From NCBI GenBank assembly GCA_030141605.1, contig JAQGDQ010000188.1:266001-326000 (forward strand): a DNA stretch of 60,000 nt, in the 5' to 3' direction. Source of the DNA: Tubiluchus corallicola. Taxonomy: Eukaryota; Priapulida; Priapulimorpha; Priapulimorphida; Tubiluchidae. Below the pieces are notes generated by a model, which searched no databases, was not told where the DNA came from, and was given only the letters and a program-made list of their open reading frames with translations. The position numbers were made by a program, and so were the translations under genes. Below are positions 37,857 through 50,800 of the stretch, in pieces. Each line of letters begins with the position of its first letter. The stretch's first letter is position 1.

Positions 37857-40800
37857 CTGCAAAGAAACACCATTGTAAATCTCCTAAGATAAAGTCTAAA
37901 GTTTGCTTAGTAAATAAACAGTAGAACAAACATGACATAAAAACGGTAAACCAAGACAAAATGCTGCATAATTATGATACTGCACATACACAGTTACTTT
38001 TATACAACAATAGTTACCATTACAAAATTACACAAGATAAACTAAAATGAAAAAATGCGTAAATGAAATACATAGTCAAAAAGGACTTACATTTGAATCA
38101 TCTCGTTAAGGAAAAAATGTGTAAAACAAGAATAGCTTTTCTTTTATAGTTCATTTCATGCATTACTGATCAACAGGCTGCTTAAAGAGAAGAACGTATT
38201 TTTGTCAAATGGCAGTTTGTTATAATAAACTTCATTATAGCAGCCTATACAGTAAATTTTTCAGTCTGAAAAGTAGCATCTCTGTGGTGTAGTGGTTAGC
38301 ATAGTTGCAAAATAATACACAAAATTTTACTTTAAGACAAAAATATGAGGGATAATATTTACTAAATAAAATGCTGTGCAGCATGTAGCTATTACAAATA
38401 TAAACAAGATTGTTCTAAGGGAAGTTTGGCTTACCGGAATAAATAAACTATGAGCCAGAAATGGTAATTTTCGTAGAGTCCTGCCGCTCAAACCATGACT
38501 TCGTCTAAAAAATTAATATCAGTACAATTACATTAAGTACCAGTCGGCAAATCTGAAAATAAATGTTATTACATGAAATCGCTAACACTTATTTTGTTTA
38601 CATTGTTCAGTTTGAACTAAATAAATGTTATATACAAGATGTATAATTAATATTAAAGTGTAACATTTATTTATTGATTCACTGAAATTTGTAATTGGTC
38701 AAGCAACTAATCCAAATTGAGGTGAAATTTATCAGGACTGCAGAGTGGACCAAGAAGTGTGATGTAACCTAAGGTTTCGTTTCCCAAAAACTTTCGAGAC
38801 ATATCCAGTCAGTAGCAATGTGGCAAAAATTGTGTATGATGTTGTTCTAATAAAAGATTGCACAAAAAGATACAAATTGCATCACTGATGTTATAGATTT
38901 AGTTTATTATTTGGTTGATGTATCGGGAAAAGACAAGCTGATAAGCAGTACCTCCACACAGAAAACAGTGCAAACTTGCATGCCTTAAACTTGCTGTAAC
39001 TGGTCTATTGCCCCAAGGTTTTTCTAGGGGTCTCCAGACCTACATGCCCAAAAACACGTTTGGAATTATTTAGATTAAAAACAAGTAGTTACTTCTAATC
39101 TGTCAAATCATGACTAAATTACCTAAGTAAACTTACACATATTTACACAACTTGTCTAACTTCATATTGGGAAGACGACCAGATTCAGTTAGTCCTGACT
39201 AACCTGCATGCATGCACATGTACAGTTTTGTACACGCAGTACAATTAATTTTCCCCCTTTTCCCAAAGATCTCCAAACCTTTAAGCCCTAGAAGCAAAAC
39301 TCTGCCCACAAATTCATCTAAATTTACATAGACTGCAAACTACAATACACAGTATTTCCAAAGGAAAAACAATAATCCCACCAAGCATGGATCATGTCAG
39401 TCATAAATATATATATAATGAACACCATTGAACACACTTGAATAACATTTTAGAAACAAGGATATTTGACAGCATATTGCTATATAAACCAGTCAGTAAC
39501 CATTAATTCTTGTAGCTGCAAATGCTTTCACAAGATAGTCCTAGGGCAGTGAATAGTAAAAGACATACTTTGCAATAGTGTGCAATTTATCTGCTAATCC
39601 ATTTTCTGTCCTATTTGTTTCTGGTAAAGTTTCAGAAGAGATTATAATTCCAACCTAAAAAAACAGAAGTTCAATTATCATCATCTAACAAAAGTTTAGT
39701 TCATACTACATTAACTGATAATACTTATACCTCATATGGCAGCAATACAGAACTACATTATTGCTGCACAACAATTTAAATTCTATGGTCACCAACTTCA
39801 AGATTTATCAGTCCAGAAGGCACACTGACATTCATCAGGCTAAAACATTTGCCCAAGGTAAACTAAGCAAAGACATCTTACCCTGATCAATTCTGCAATG
39901 CATGACTTGTATATGGTATAAATAGCATTTGGTGATGGTGGCCCTATGTAGTATTTTATATCGGCTCTGTCGACAAATGCTATATCAATTGCTCCTGTCA
40001 CATTAGAGGTGGTTAAGATTAATACATTTGGGAACCTGCAAGAAACCAGCGCTATATCATCATGTAAAAGCAGAGATGCATATATATTTGACAGCTATAA
40101 ATTATTAAACCAACTCCAAATGATCACTTGCCTTTAAACAACTCAGAGCAGTCCAACTATGAAGAATTAGGGCTGACAAAAGTTTTATTGGGGGAGTTCA
40201 TGTACTAAAAAACAAAACTTGGCCACACACTTGTGCAACGAGCAGTCAAAACACAAAAAGATTACTCCGAGAACCAACCCTCAACACACATATCCACAGT
40301 TGTTCTCTTGGGTTCTGCAACTTAGTGGGAGATGTTTTAGACACTTTTATACAAACAGGTAGAACTGAAACTTTCAGCTAAATAAAAATCAATTTAAACT
40401 ACTAAACAGACAACTAATAAACCGGCATCAAGAGGTACAGGCGAACTGGTGATGTTTTTGGCAGACAGAAGAACCCTTACTTTACATGTTACGATGGCCA
40501 CACAATTTTTAGAGCTTTAATTACTGTGTTTAGTACTTTAATTACAGGGATGGGGTGTTAAGGGTTTCCAGTACTGGTCTGCAACACTATCCGTAGATTG
40601 GCTTACTTGATACAGTATACATAAGTTACCACAAAAACTAGACCTATGTTCCATAGCTTACATATAAACACCCTACTCTTGACAATCCAGCACAAACACA
40701 CAGCATGGGCTTCGTATGAGATATCTAATCAAAATCTAGTTCACCTAGGTTAGCAATCTCTAAAGTAAAAAGCAACAAAACCAGAAACAAAATTCTTTGG

Positions 40801-43800
40801 AGACAAAACTACATATTGTACACAAGTTTATTTGATGTACAGCTACATAATATTCTAAGCAAAAAGGGACTCTGTATCTGTCTACTACTGTAGTTTGTAT
40901 GTGTTCATACAGGTGAAAATTAAATTTATTTATATCACTTAGATGATTACGTAATTGAAAAAGTAATAACTTCAGTATAAACTTGTTCAGAGTACAGCAA
41001 AAATGCTTCAATTGGGACTAAACCATCACCATTTGGGTAACTTAGATATTTAGTAAAAATTCAAGCCATTAGATGATATCAAAGACACTAATCCCTCCCC
41101 CGTGCATGCAAATGTACTAAACTATGACACACTTAAACATGTACAGATGACAATCAAATTACATATTTTCATTTCTATTCAATGGTCAAAATTTTTACAT
41201 GTAAAACTGCATCCAGAACAACAAATTATTTGTCTCACAAAACAGCAGGCAAAGATTTTACAAGTAAAATAACTTAGTATAGTAAGATGTACTCGTATGA
41301 TTGCAAATGAACTAATGTAATCATATACCTTTTGATTTGATCAATCTGCGTTAATACTGCATTTACAACTCTTATTGCATCAGACGGATCAGCACCAGAC
41401 ATTGCCGATTTTCTAGCTGCAGTCAAACTTTCAACCTAAACGGAAACATTATTAAAAGTTGCCTAAAATGCACTACAATTACTTAAACAATGTATAACAG
41501 CTCTGAGAAATATAATAACAGCATAAAAATATAACCAGTGCAATTAGTTTGTCGTGAGGAAAGCCTGTTTTGATTTCGTAAAATGGCGCGATTGAGCAGA
41601 GCAACAATTACAATTAAAGAAGTGTGTCAGTCAATACAGTGCATAGCTACACATATGAAAACAGCTGAAACAAAAACATATGATAACTAGATTAATTATG
41701 TCATGTAAAAGTTAAATTTAATAGAATGTGAGAATGTTCTATATAATAGAATAATAAAAATATTAATAGAATATTTTTACAGCAGGACTTCGATTATCCA
41801 AACAAACCGGCTCTGAGAGGTTAAAACAGTCATGACCTAGTTATGTTTAATCAAGGGCTTGCCATATCAGTTTATAAAAGGCTTGTCATTAACTTTGAAT
41901 CTCACACTGGTTGAAAGTAACTAACTTTAGCAGTTTCATTAACTAAACGCTCTTTGCTAAGTTTTTAATTTGCGGTGTTGTTGCAATTATCACGGCAGCT
42001 AAATGCAGCCATACACACCAATTCTACATGTTGCATTGCCAGAGAAATTTTTTTGTGTTCTGCAGCATGGTAGATGGGCAACTCTAATTCAGGGCTAGGT
42101 AGGGATATTCTTACTACGATCGCATTTTGTGCGCTGTTTACGTTGCAGTAACAATTGGTGGAAAATCGGGAGAATATTTCAACCTAAAAGTGGGAGAAAG
42201 GGAGGTTACCACTAAAATTGGGAGTCTCCCAATAAAGTACAGACTATATTTTTGCCTAGTGTCATTCATACTAAAGCATTGTTCACGTTAGTGTAGCTAA
42301 TGTTACAATTGCCTGAGATATGGGTACTTTTCTCTTCAGAAAATTTAAAAAGGTTCTTCTAGAAGACAACAGAAGAACGAAAGTTGAGCATGTACAGAGA
42401 ACATCTCAATACACTTTGCATCAGTACAGTATTAAGGTTAAAATGGATAAAAACTACGAATTACAGTTTTTGTTATTTAGTCTGGAGAACCCTATATTCT
42501 GGAGAATTGGAGTCTGGATAATAGCAGTCCTACTGTAATTAATTGTCATAAATATCCCAAAACAGTTTACATAAAGTATAAAATTTATAGCATTACCTCA
42601 TCAATGAGTACACACACAAGCGAATTTGGATCATCTATAAATTCTTCCAACTTTTTGAACATTTTCATCACAAGTTTTCCACTCTAAAATAAAAACTAGA
42701 CTTAGTAGACTAATTAAAAAAAGCCCTAAAAAAGAAAACAGAACTTAATACCAAAAACTAGCATCATATATATATATATATTTATTTATAGTGCTACCTC
42801 AGATCTGTTACGCACTTGATATATATATATATATACAAGTCCGTTCTTGTTTGGCTTCAATTTATTACAGTGGTTTCATTCCATCACAAACTTTTAAAAC
42901 AATTACTTAAAAACTTCAGTATTACTACAGTCATAATCATAAAAATATTTATAGGTCTAACCACCTAGACTACTTTACCTCTGAAAACCACTTCGAAAAA
43001 AGACTGTGGCTGTTGATTTCGAACAATTGTCCGCAAGAATATCTATGAGACATATGAATACACAACTTCTGTGCAAGAGCTTTGCACAAAGAAGTTTTTC
43101 CTGTTCCTGGAGGACCTACAGCAAAGTGATTTGAGATTAAACTGCCATTCACACAGAAAGAAATGATTTAACAGAAAATGTGAATCACATTGTTTTCATT
43201 ATGCTACAAACGATCTTTAAGTTATTGTTTAAATCCTTCTAAAAATCCTTTATGATAACGATAAATAAATAATAACCTTACCATGCAACAATATAACTTT
43301 ATTCCAAGACACAATATTACTGTCAACGTTCTTATCGGAATAGAGTAACGTTGTAGTTGCGTAGTTCATCAGCTGAAATGCATTCCGTACATATATTGAA
43401 AGTGATTTTAACTTATAAGTGATATTCAAAATACTTTGTTTTCATTCAAGACATGGAATCATATTTTATTAACGATATCCATATCGTTATTATTCCATTC
43501 AATCGATTTTCTTTATCTAGGCATACATTTTACCAGTAAAAGGCAGGCAATTAAAAATAAGTATTTAAATTACGAGTAGATTTATGCTGTCACACATGCT
43601 GTGAGTAATAGCTCCAATTTGAACACTAATTGTACCTGAGACTTTATGCTGGAGTCAAAAACCAAATTTTCCCAAATTCCCTCAAATTCAAGTGCCGGTA
43701 AAAGCCAATGATTAGCAGCTGCCAATTCCTCATCATCTAGTTCCTCCAATCCCGGGCCTTCTTCGTGTAATGTATAAATGTGCAGAGACATGTCCACTTC

Positions 43801-45551
43801 ATGTAGGTTTAATGCAGCAGGCTACATTCAGTAAATTTGAGCACACATGATATTCAGAATAGTAGATTACAGTACAAATCTACTTACAAGTTGTACCAAT
43901 GACCAACTACAAAACATGACATGCATACTGAAAAGATTTTTTCTCAAACTCCGCAGTTAAAAAAAATCAGTAAAAAGTTATAGTTTCAGAACACAAAGTG
44001 CCACTACACTATAGCAAACTACTCAAAATTATATACCCAACAATCTAGAAACCCATAAACATGTACTTATATTTCCAAACGAAAGCTCAGTTCTGGTCCT
44101 AAATTGCAACAGAAACTAATCTTTTAAGTTACAACTGTCAGAAAGTATCCTGTTTTTTTCCTGAAGTCAAAATTTACAAAAACAAATATATCTCGAAATT
44201 TTGAATATATAGAACTTTGAGTACCTTCTGAGACAAAGAACATCTCTATTCACTAGATGACATACTTAACTTAAATAGCATCAGACTAAATAATTAGTAT
44301 TGTGATTAAGAATACAAATACAGTCTGCAACACAGTTTTAAATACTAATCCTAAAAATAAAAAGTTATTACAGAAAGCAAGTAATATAAACAGTAATAAA
44401 TAATTTTGGAAGGCAAGCAGAGGTTAATAAAAAGCCCAAGTTCTATGCAGAAAATTCAGCCAAACCTTACAATATTAATTCTAATTATTTGCTGTCTTGC
44501 AAAATGACATTTTTGCAAATGAGTTTTTGCTTTAAATAATTACCTTATCAGAATTACTCATTAAATCTTGACAGAACAAGCAAATGCTCTTAACATTTTT
44601 ATCGAGCAATGGATCGTTGAAACTTGTGTAGACTTTGTCATTCTGAAACGTTTTCAGATTCTCAAAAAAGAAGAGTACTCGTTTCTGTATCACTGCTTCC
44701 TCTATTGTACTGAAATAGGCAAAAAAGTTATGTAGGCCCTGCATGGGTCTATTTGGGTCTACTGGGTCTATTTGGGAATAAAGCAAAACAGCTCAAGCTG
44801 TTATTTCACACTCTGCAAGCAAAGATCCAGCACTCAGCAGGACTTACTTAGACAGCTGTGGCAAGACCAGTAACTTGTTGATTATCAATGACTGTATACA
44901 GCCTCTCTCAGCATAGGTAGGAAACAATTTTTATTAAACATGAAACTGCATTATATAAATTTTGGACTTTTGGCAAGCACTGACCTATACCAGTATCCAA
45001 CAGCCCCGATACTGAACTAGTTGCTGTATTTTACTGAAAGCAAAACCGCCAATAGTTGAAGTCGCCCGCCATTAATTAAAATTTAATCTACTATTTAATT
45101 ATCAGAAATGCTTTTTCAGTATTAACTGTGTTAAAATGTATGCTTTTTACCGTACTTAAAAATGGGATAGTCATCCTGTCTTCCTTTAAAGCGAATTTCT
45201 TTTGGAAATTTCCAGCTAGTCCTGCCCAATGTCTTTGAAATGAGTTATACTTCATTACTAATCAGATAAATAGCCTATTTCCATGATCACCTTGTGCAAG
45301 TCTCCCTGGCTCATTGATTGGGCTTTTTTGTTATGGTTAAAATAAATACTAAAATCAAAGTAAATTTGCAGATGTGATAATATAATTATAAATTGTAATT
45401 AAACTGCTGAACAAACATAAGCTTACCTATTTTGCCGCCTGCAGATTTCTACATGAACCTTCGGCTTGACAAATTCGTTAGATTTATAAGGTCTGCTAGT
45501 TCTATCACCCTCACCCATTTCCCTTACATCACTCTCTAACACGACGTTCAT
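37755..45551 (-). CDS. TRIP13: TRIP13 / Pch2 AAA+ ATPase, complete, 11 exons, 436 aa
   Basis: Exons in transcript order: 45427-45551, 44544-44709, 43636-43821, 43282-43372, 42979-43115, 42597-42683, 41329-41435, 39882-40035, 39569-39654, 38435-38504, 37755-37856. They total 1311 nt with consistent phases; human TRIP13 is 432 aa. An N-terminal substrate-binding domain (about 1-150) precedes the AAA+ core: Walker [10 protein letters not shown] (190-198), [11 protein letters not shown] pore-loop region, Walker B VCVLIDE (D263, E264), sensor 1 ILTTSN (306-311) and sensor 2 GLSGR (R388). All catalytic residues are present, so it should be active. The family works as a hexamer with p31comet, unfolding HORMA proteins such as MAD2 and meiotic HORMADs in checkpoint silencing and meiotic recombination. 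Orthology is clear along the whole length. Confidence 0.96.
38275..38308 (+). repeat. tRNA-like fragment (5' half with A box), probable SINE remnant
   Basis: CTGTGGTGTAGTGGTTAGCA, then TAGTTGC, matches the D-arm and A-box region of tRNAs and tRNA-derived SINE heads. The anticodon arm and the GGTTCGA B box do not follow, so it is not a functional tRNA gene. Confidence 0.45.
38435..38504 (-). CDS. TRIP13: TRIP13 exon 10 with sensor 2
   Basis: Acceptor TTTTTTAG, donor GTAAGC. Encodes [20 protein letters not shown], with the sensor 2 Arg in GLSGR. Confidence 0.95.
39569..39654 (-). CDS. TRIP13: TRIP13 exon 9
   Basis: Acceptor TTTTAG, donor GTATGT. Encodes [12 protein letters not shown], then [10 protein letters not shown]; a divergent stretch of the small AAA subdomain, supported by phase and position. 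Confidence 0.88.
39882..40035 (-). CDS. TRIP13: TRIP13 exon 8 with sensor 1
   Basis: Acceptor TTCTTGCAG, donor GTAAGA. Encodes [20 protein letters not shown], then [14 protein letters not shown], with the sensor 1 Asn and the VDRAD arginine finger region. Confidence 0.96.
41329..41435 (-). CDS. TRIP13: TRIP13 exon 7
   Basis: Acceptor CGTTTAG, donor GTATAT. Encodes [20 protein letters not shown] and [15 protein letters not shown]. Confidence 0.96.
42597..42683 (-). CDS. TRIP13: TRIP13 exon 6 with Walker B
   Basis: Acceptor ATTTTAG, donor GTAATG. Encodes [18 protein letters not shown], then LVCVLIDE, containing the Walker B Asp-Glu pair. Confidence 0.96.
42979..43115 (-). CDS. TRIP13: TRIP13 exon 5 with Walker A
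   Basis: Acceptor GCTGTAG, donor GTAAAG. Encodes [18 protein letters not shown] and [18 protein letters not shown], almost identical to vertebrate TRIP13. Confidence 0.97.
43282..43372 (-). CDS. TRIP13: TRIP13 exon 4
   Basis: Acceptor ATTTCAG, donor GTAAGG, phase 0 in and 1 out. Encodes [19 protein letters not shown], then [11 protein letters not shown], directly before Walker A. Confidence 0.95.
43636..43821 (-). CDS. TRIP13: TRIP13 exon 3
   Basis: Acceptor ACTGAATGTAG, donor GTACAA, phase 0 both sides. Encodes [18 protein letters not shown] and [20 protein letters not shown], the highly conserved ANHW.LPA.EF motif of TRIP13. Confidence 0.95.
44544..44709 (-). CDS. TRIP13: TRIP13 exon 2
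   Basis: Acceptor CTATTTCAG, donor GTAATT. Encodes [18 protein letters not shown], then [15 protein letters not shown], matching the N-terminal domain (human FDEPFLTRNVQSVSI). Confidence 0.92.
45048..45190 (+). repeat. Dispersed repeat, copy 1
   Basis: Shares with 51257-51411 an ordered series of blocks: CGCCATTAATTAA, TTTAATCTA(C/T)TATTTAATT, ATCAGAAATGCTT, TGTTAAAATG(T/C)ATGCTTT, TCATCCTGTCTTCCTTTAAA. In TRIP13 intron 1. Confidence 0.85.
45427..45551 (-). CDS. TRIP13: TRIP13 exon 1
   Basis: ATG at 45551 ([17 protein letters not shown]), a second in-frame ATG 11 codons later. Ends in [13 protein letters not shown], matching the VHVEV block of TRIP13 orthologues. Donor GTAAGC, phase 2. Confidence 0.9.
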
Positions 45552-45676
45552 GTTGAGAAATGTTGAATATCCAATTCTGTCAATACGGTTCTTGATTGGT
45601 TTAAATTAAGCTAGAAGCAAGATTCGCTGTCAAACACGAACCATTAGTAACTGATTATAATTTCGAATTCGTAAAA

Positions 45677-45922
45677 ATGAAGGAACTAAAAATAAACCAG
45701 AAACTAAACTGCAAAACGAAAGTTTATAAAAAGCGCCGTGCCGCCAGAAAAACAACACGAGAAATCAAATTACACACGCCTAAAGACATTTATATGATTT
45801 CGAGGGCCATTGCTGACAACGACATCACCACAGTGTTACGACAATCATCACTTTTACAATCATTGTATTTTTATCTGTGCGTAATCGTTGTATATCGTAG
45901 TTGTCTAAGCCTGCACCAGTAA
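45677..45922 (+). CDS. Possible small divergent ORF, 81 aa, basic, unrecognised
   Basis: Starts 126 bp from the TRIP13 ATG on the other strand, with A at -3. The first half is lysine/arginine-rich (KTKVYKKRRAARKTTREIKL) and the second half more hydrophobic. It is GC-richer and CpG-richer than its surroundings, which could reflect a shared bidirectional promoter rather than coding. I recognise no family; it may be chance. Confidence 0.2.
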   Translation: MKELKINQKLNCKTKVYKKRRAARKTTREIKLHTPKDIYMISRAIADNDITTVLRQSSLLQSLYFYLCVIVVYRSCLSLHQ

Positions 45923-47170
45923 ACACTTTGGAATGTTGTGTTTGTTTGATTATTAGTGAAGCTTTGCTTAACAACATAATAACACACAAGTTTAATTTAG
46001 GTAAAAATTGTTTGACTACTTTGCAGTATTTTACATTGAATATTACATGTATAATTATTAATATCTTGATTCGTTATTACTCAAGCTGAACTTCAATCAT
46101 GCACGCAAAAATTAGAGGCCGTTCAGTTACTACTGTTGTCTACTTCTGTTTCTCAAGTAGGCTGCCTAAACAATAAAATGATCACAGAACATCAGTCAAG
46201 TTGAATCAACCAACGGGGGGAGTCCACCACACAATGGCCAATCAAGCACTTTAACTAGCTAGCTGCTGCACAGCATCAAAAGTTTAGTTTACTTATAAAC
46301 GGCTCAGTAGCCTGCAGAATATGTATGCTTGAACATATATGTAAGAATCCTCAATCATTCTTCTCACGTATTACGAAAGGAATCATTTTCATCATCCGTG
46401 AGCAGTTCAGTACCTAAGTCTTTTTTGTTTTGTCTTTACCTAACCAGCAAATAGTGGTTAGTTTTGAAAAAGTACCAAAACTAAAATCCAAAATCACAGT
46501 TGCATAATGATAATTGCAATAAAGTTAACGAAAAAGGAACTGAAATCAGGGCCAATATTTTCAGTCAGTTTAAAATTTCCAGAACCAAATTGATTTCTGA
46601 TTAGCCAAAAAAAAACAAATTACACTAGATACTAAAATAACTACACATTAGTGGCCTAGACAGAGTTAAGTACAGTAAATTTTAAACCTAGTTCCAACAA
46701 AAGAAAACTAGCACAACATACAATTTTTGATTTCTAAAACTTTTATTTTCATAGAAAAATAAGGTCGAATTAAATCACTAGTTTTGACACTTTCAATTAA
46801 AAGTCAAGAGGTCTGACATCATTGTCGAAATTGTAACTAAAAAGTGTATACAGATCTGACGATAACAATAAATTGGTTTTTGTCTTGAAATTTAAGGTGT
46901 ACAATAAAAAACAGCAGAACATTCGAAAATTATCTCTATTTCATCTATTTCTAACAAAAACATGATACACACAAAAGCTAAAAATATTGTTAATGATGTA
47001 TGCATATCATAGCAACCAAAGGGGCAAAATTTAATAAAATGAGAACAAAAACATTTCATCACCGACTTATAATTAGCTGCTAACTTGCAGTTACAGCTAC
47101 TATTGTCAGTGCAAAAGGTTGTCAAAAACATTATTGCAAATTACACACAATGTAAGACCAAAGTTATATA

Positions 47171-47176
47171 TTTATT
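47171..47176 (-). terminator. Candidate poly(A) signal of EIF2S2
   Basis: AATAAA on the minus strand 487 nt past the EIF2S2 stop; another lies near 46742. Position-based only. Confidence 0.25.
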
Positions 47177-47662
47177 CTTTGTTGCGGCAGACGTACTCAT
47201 ATATTTTGTAAAATGTATGAAGGTATATAAAATTTGATGAGCATATTGCATTAAAAAGTAAGCTGCTCTTCTGACATGCTGAAATAAGTATATTAAGATA
47301 TTTTGGCTTACCATGCAGATCCAGAAGCAAAGGGGCAGCAAGTACAAACAGCATGCACACTGCAGTGGAATACAAAATGGTATGGTACATTCTACCAGTG
47401 ATTTTAAGTGAATAACAATTCTAGAACAGAAAATAATAAAGGCCAAATTGAAAATTGAATCAGACAAAGACCAAAGACCAAATCAGGATAATGACGCACA
47501 AGAAAAGTCCAAGTTACACTGGTACTGCCTGTTAGAAACTGATAAAACTGCAACGATCTGCATGAGCAATATATTGCTGACACACAAACCTATATGTACT
47601 GAAAATTACCACAAAACAGCAGCACTGAGCAGATGTTAATTAAAAATGCTGCAGCTCTTCCA

Positions 47663-47838
47663 CTAGACTTGCTTTGCACGTATAGCAGCACGTTTGCCTG
47701 TGACAGCCTGGAAACCAGATTTGATGCTTGCTACACTACACCGTGATCCACACTGTTCGCACTGAAGGAAAAATAGTCTAGTATCCTTTTGCAGTATGGT
47801 GTCTGCTGACCGACAAGTATGGCAAGTCACATATTCTT
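47663..47838 (-). CDS. EIF2S2: EIF2S2 exon 9 with zinc finger and stop
   Basis: Acceptor TTTTTGCAG. Encodes [19 protein letters not shown], then [20 protein letters not shown] and the tail RAAIRAKQV with stop TAG at 47665-47663. All four zinc-binding cysteines are present. Confidence 0.97.
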
Positions 47839-50800
47839 CTGCAAAAATACAAAGCAATACCTACTGTGTAATCATGGTATAGCAGGAATGAATTCACAGA
47901 ACAGTTTTCACGATATTAGTCAAACTAAAAAACAAATTTACATCCAAAAAATATTTTAGCACAGAAACAAATCTTTCCAACTTCCAATCATCCTGGCTCT
48001 GAAAAAATAGAATTGTGTGGCTGTTTGTATTACACTACTAATGAAGCTTGTACGATATTGTTTGTGATGGCTGCGTAAGAGCAGGTTCCCGAAAACTTCA
48101 AAATCTTTTGATAAGACATTCTCGCACATGGAGTCAGAAATTATCACAATGTCGGCATGTGTATGATAAATGAGCATGTGCGCTCTGTGGCCAAAGAGAG
48201 CCAGCAAACATGCCTTCTGACATTCTTCTTAAGCTGCCATTGTTACAACAGGAAAAAACTGTTGCTGATAAATTGCCACACAAAAACAGATTTTTACGAA
48301 AAGCTAAAAGTGAAGACAGTTAGAACAATTCTGTTGCAGGGATTTAGAGTATAATGTAACAAATGGAGTTAAAAAGACAAACATGCCAAAAAATACATGC
48401 AGGTTCATAGCCATCTAAAAGATTTAAAAAAACATTTCAATACTTGTAGAAGGCAGTCCAAATGTAAGAAGGTGACTTAGTATAAAGCTATCTAAAGGCA
48501 CTATTTTAATAGCTGGTAAATTACAAAATAATAATATTGATTGTGCAGCTTTAAAAGCAATTTTTGGCTATGAGACAGTAGAAGCAGTTAAAAATATAAA
48601 TGTTACACCTGCCTATTATTATGTCACAAACAGCATACAGATTTTTTTGATAAAATGTCAGAAAGAACCAATTAACTTGCAGTATAATTTAAAGAAATAA
48701 TTTATAACAAGTAATTTCAACGATCACTCAAAACGACATTGCCGCAAACAAAACATTTTAGCAGATTATTGGCACATATAAACACAGCAAATGGTGCATT
48801 CAGATCCCAAATGCACTTACTTATATATCTTCTCAGCACATTCTCTATTTGTTTTTGCTGGAACTTTCCTTTAATTATAAGTTGATTGTTACCATCCACT
48901 GAACCACTATAAAATGAGAAAACAAAAAACATATAAGAATGCGATATACAAATGAAATGAAAACATACTTAGGTTAAGTTAAATAAAATACATTTCCCAA
49001 TAAACATATACAGCAAATGCAGACATTTTCGGACACACTTGGCAATTTCCAGGCCACCTTTGACACCAGAATATTTGACAACCGACACTTAGAGCGACAA
49101 AACCTGACCATTCTACAACATTTTAGTTGCAGAATCATTTTTCAAATCCTGAAAGCTCCCCCTGGGGAAAAGGGGAAAATAGCTTTGTTAATGTTAGGTT
49201 GTCACTCCAGTTCTCACCTGCCAGCCAATATCTACACCTGAATACCTTTTGCAGGACAAAACCTGCCTTTATAACACTATAGTTGCAGTTGTTCAGATCC
49301 TCGATCAGACTTTCTTTCTCCCTAGGGAAAGGGGTAAAATATTTTCGTCTATGTTTGATTATAAGAGGGTTCTATGTTGGAGATCACTATCACTCCTCGA
49401 ATTGATCTGACTCGGATGCTCCTACTATGCCCACATTAGCTGTTCAGCTACTGATGCTTCAGTACACTTGCCACTGTTATGGATGTGTCCTCTGGTTGAC
49501 CTTTGACTTTGACCATCATCTTATCTCAAAATTACTATATAGCATTGATCTCACGGCTACCCTTAAGTATAACGGGCCGAAACTCAAATTGTGAATTATG
49601 AATGAATACCGCAAGATGGTATAACACAAAATTACACAAAATATCTAGAATAATCAACTCGACTAAGAGGATAAATATTTTAACATTATCTAGACACAAA
49701 ATGAAATGCTTCAGCAGGCTCTGTTGCCATTTTCAATGTGCTAGAGGCATTTTGGTACCAAAGATTGTTGAAATATTTGCTTTTGAATGTTAATTTTAAT
49801 AAATAATGTTAGGATTAATGCTGTACATTACAAAAATTACTAAATTTACCTACCTTGTTCCTAACTCTGCCATTAAAAAAGCAAGTAGGTGTTTTGGTTG
49901 TCTATGAAGTCTGCAAAAAATAATCGCCAAATTATTCATGTTTGAGTGGCATTAACACCTAGTCAACAAGAACAGATAGAGAATTTTAAAAATTTTGCTT
50001 CATTTTACTTATACAATGTTAGTGATTTTGTGGCTGGTTCACTGGTTTTGTCTTACCTAAGCAGTCACACATGCCAATTGCTAGAGAGGTGAATAATGAT
50101 TAAGATAGTGATTAAGATACCTCTGCCAATTCAATGGCTCACCTTATAGTGGTTTAGCCTTGACAATGGGCCGGACTCTGGTTTTGTCAAAACATCCGCA
50201 TTGAAATGGCTCTGACATCGAACGTTGGTAACTATCATGCATTGCACCAAATTGTACAAAAACATAATACTGTATACGTACATTTTACATATTTCTGCAA
50301 AGTTAGCAAATGAAGTCTTTTTTGTTCCAATTCGAACAACCTGAGGTGGTCGCATAACGAATCGTTTCTTTTCACCAGCTACCATGTCTGGATTCTTTTC
50401 TCGCATAATGTCAAACACTCTTGTCAATAACTAAAATGTTTAAAACCAACATTAAAAAGTCAACCACTGAAACTAATACAGGACAGAAATATCACAGCTT
50501 GATTTTTAGTGCAGGTGATCACGCTCCTAAGCTAATATTAGAAGCGTGAAAAATTAGTCACACAAAATATAGGATGTCTGGAATAACTCAGCTAAGTTTT
50601 TTGCACTTTACAGCATTACATAATAATTTCTGATAATTACCCGGCATAACATAATAATGTTTAAACTTAACTATTAACATTTTTGTGTTATAAACAATTA
50701 GTATGTCTGTGATAATCAATAATTAGCTTAAATTCTTCAGGCAGCAATACATTATATTGCACTTATTGCATCTATAAGACATGGTAAGTGATGCATTTTT

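Larger units (their letters stand above)
37857..45426. other. TRIP13 introns
   Basis: Ten introns, the longest 40036-41328. Contents beyond AT-rich sequence: a tRNA-like fragment at 38.28 kb, AT dinucleotide runs at 42766-42785 and 42817-42836, and the dispersed repeat copy at 45.05 kb. A + strand open frame at 42320-42538 is not recognised. Confidence 0.5.
45552..47662. other. Intergenic: EIF2S2 3' flank and TRIP13 5' flank
   Basis: About 2.1 kb. Holds a divergent small open frame (45677-45922) close to the TRIP13 start and a candidate poly(A) signal for EIF2S2. The rest is AT-rich with no recognised element. Confidence 0.5.

Noticed and set aside
42766-42836. AT dinucleotide runs
   Set aside because: Simple microsatellites in a TRIP13 intron; nothing further to say.
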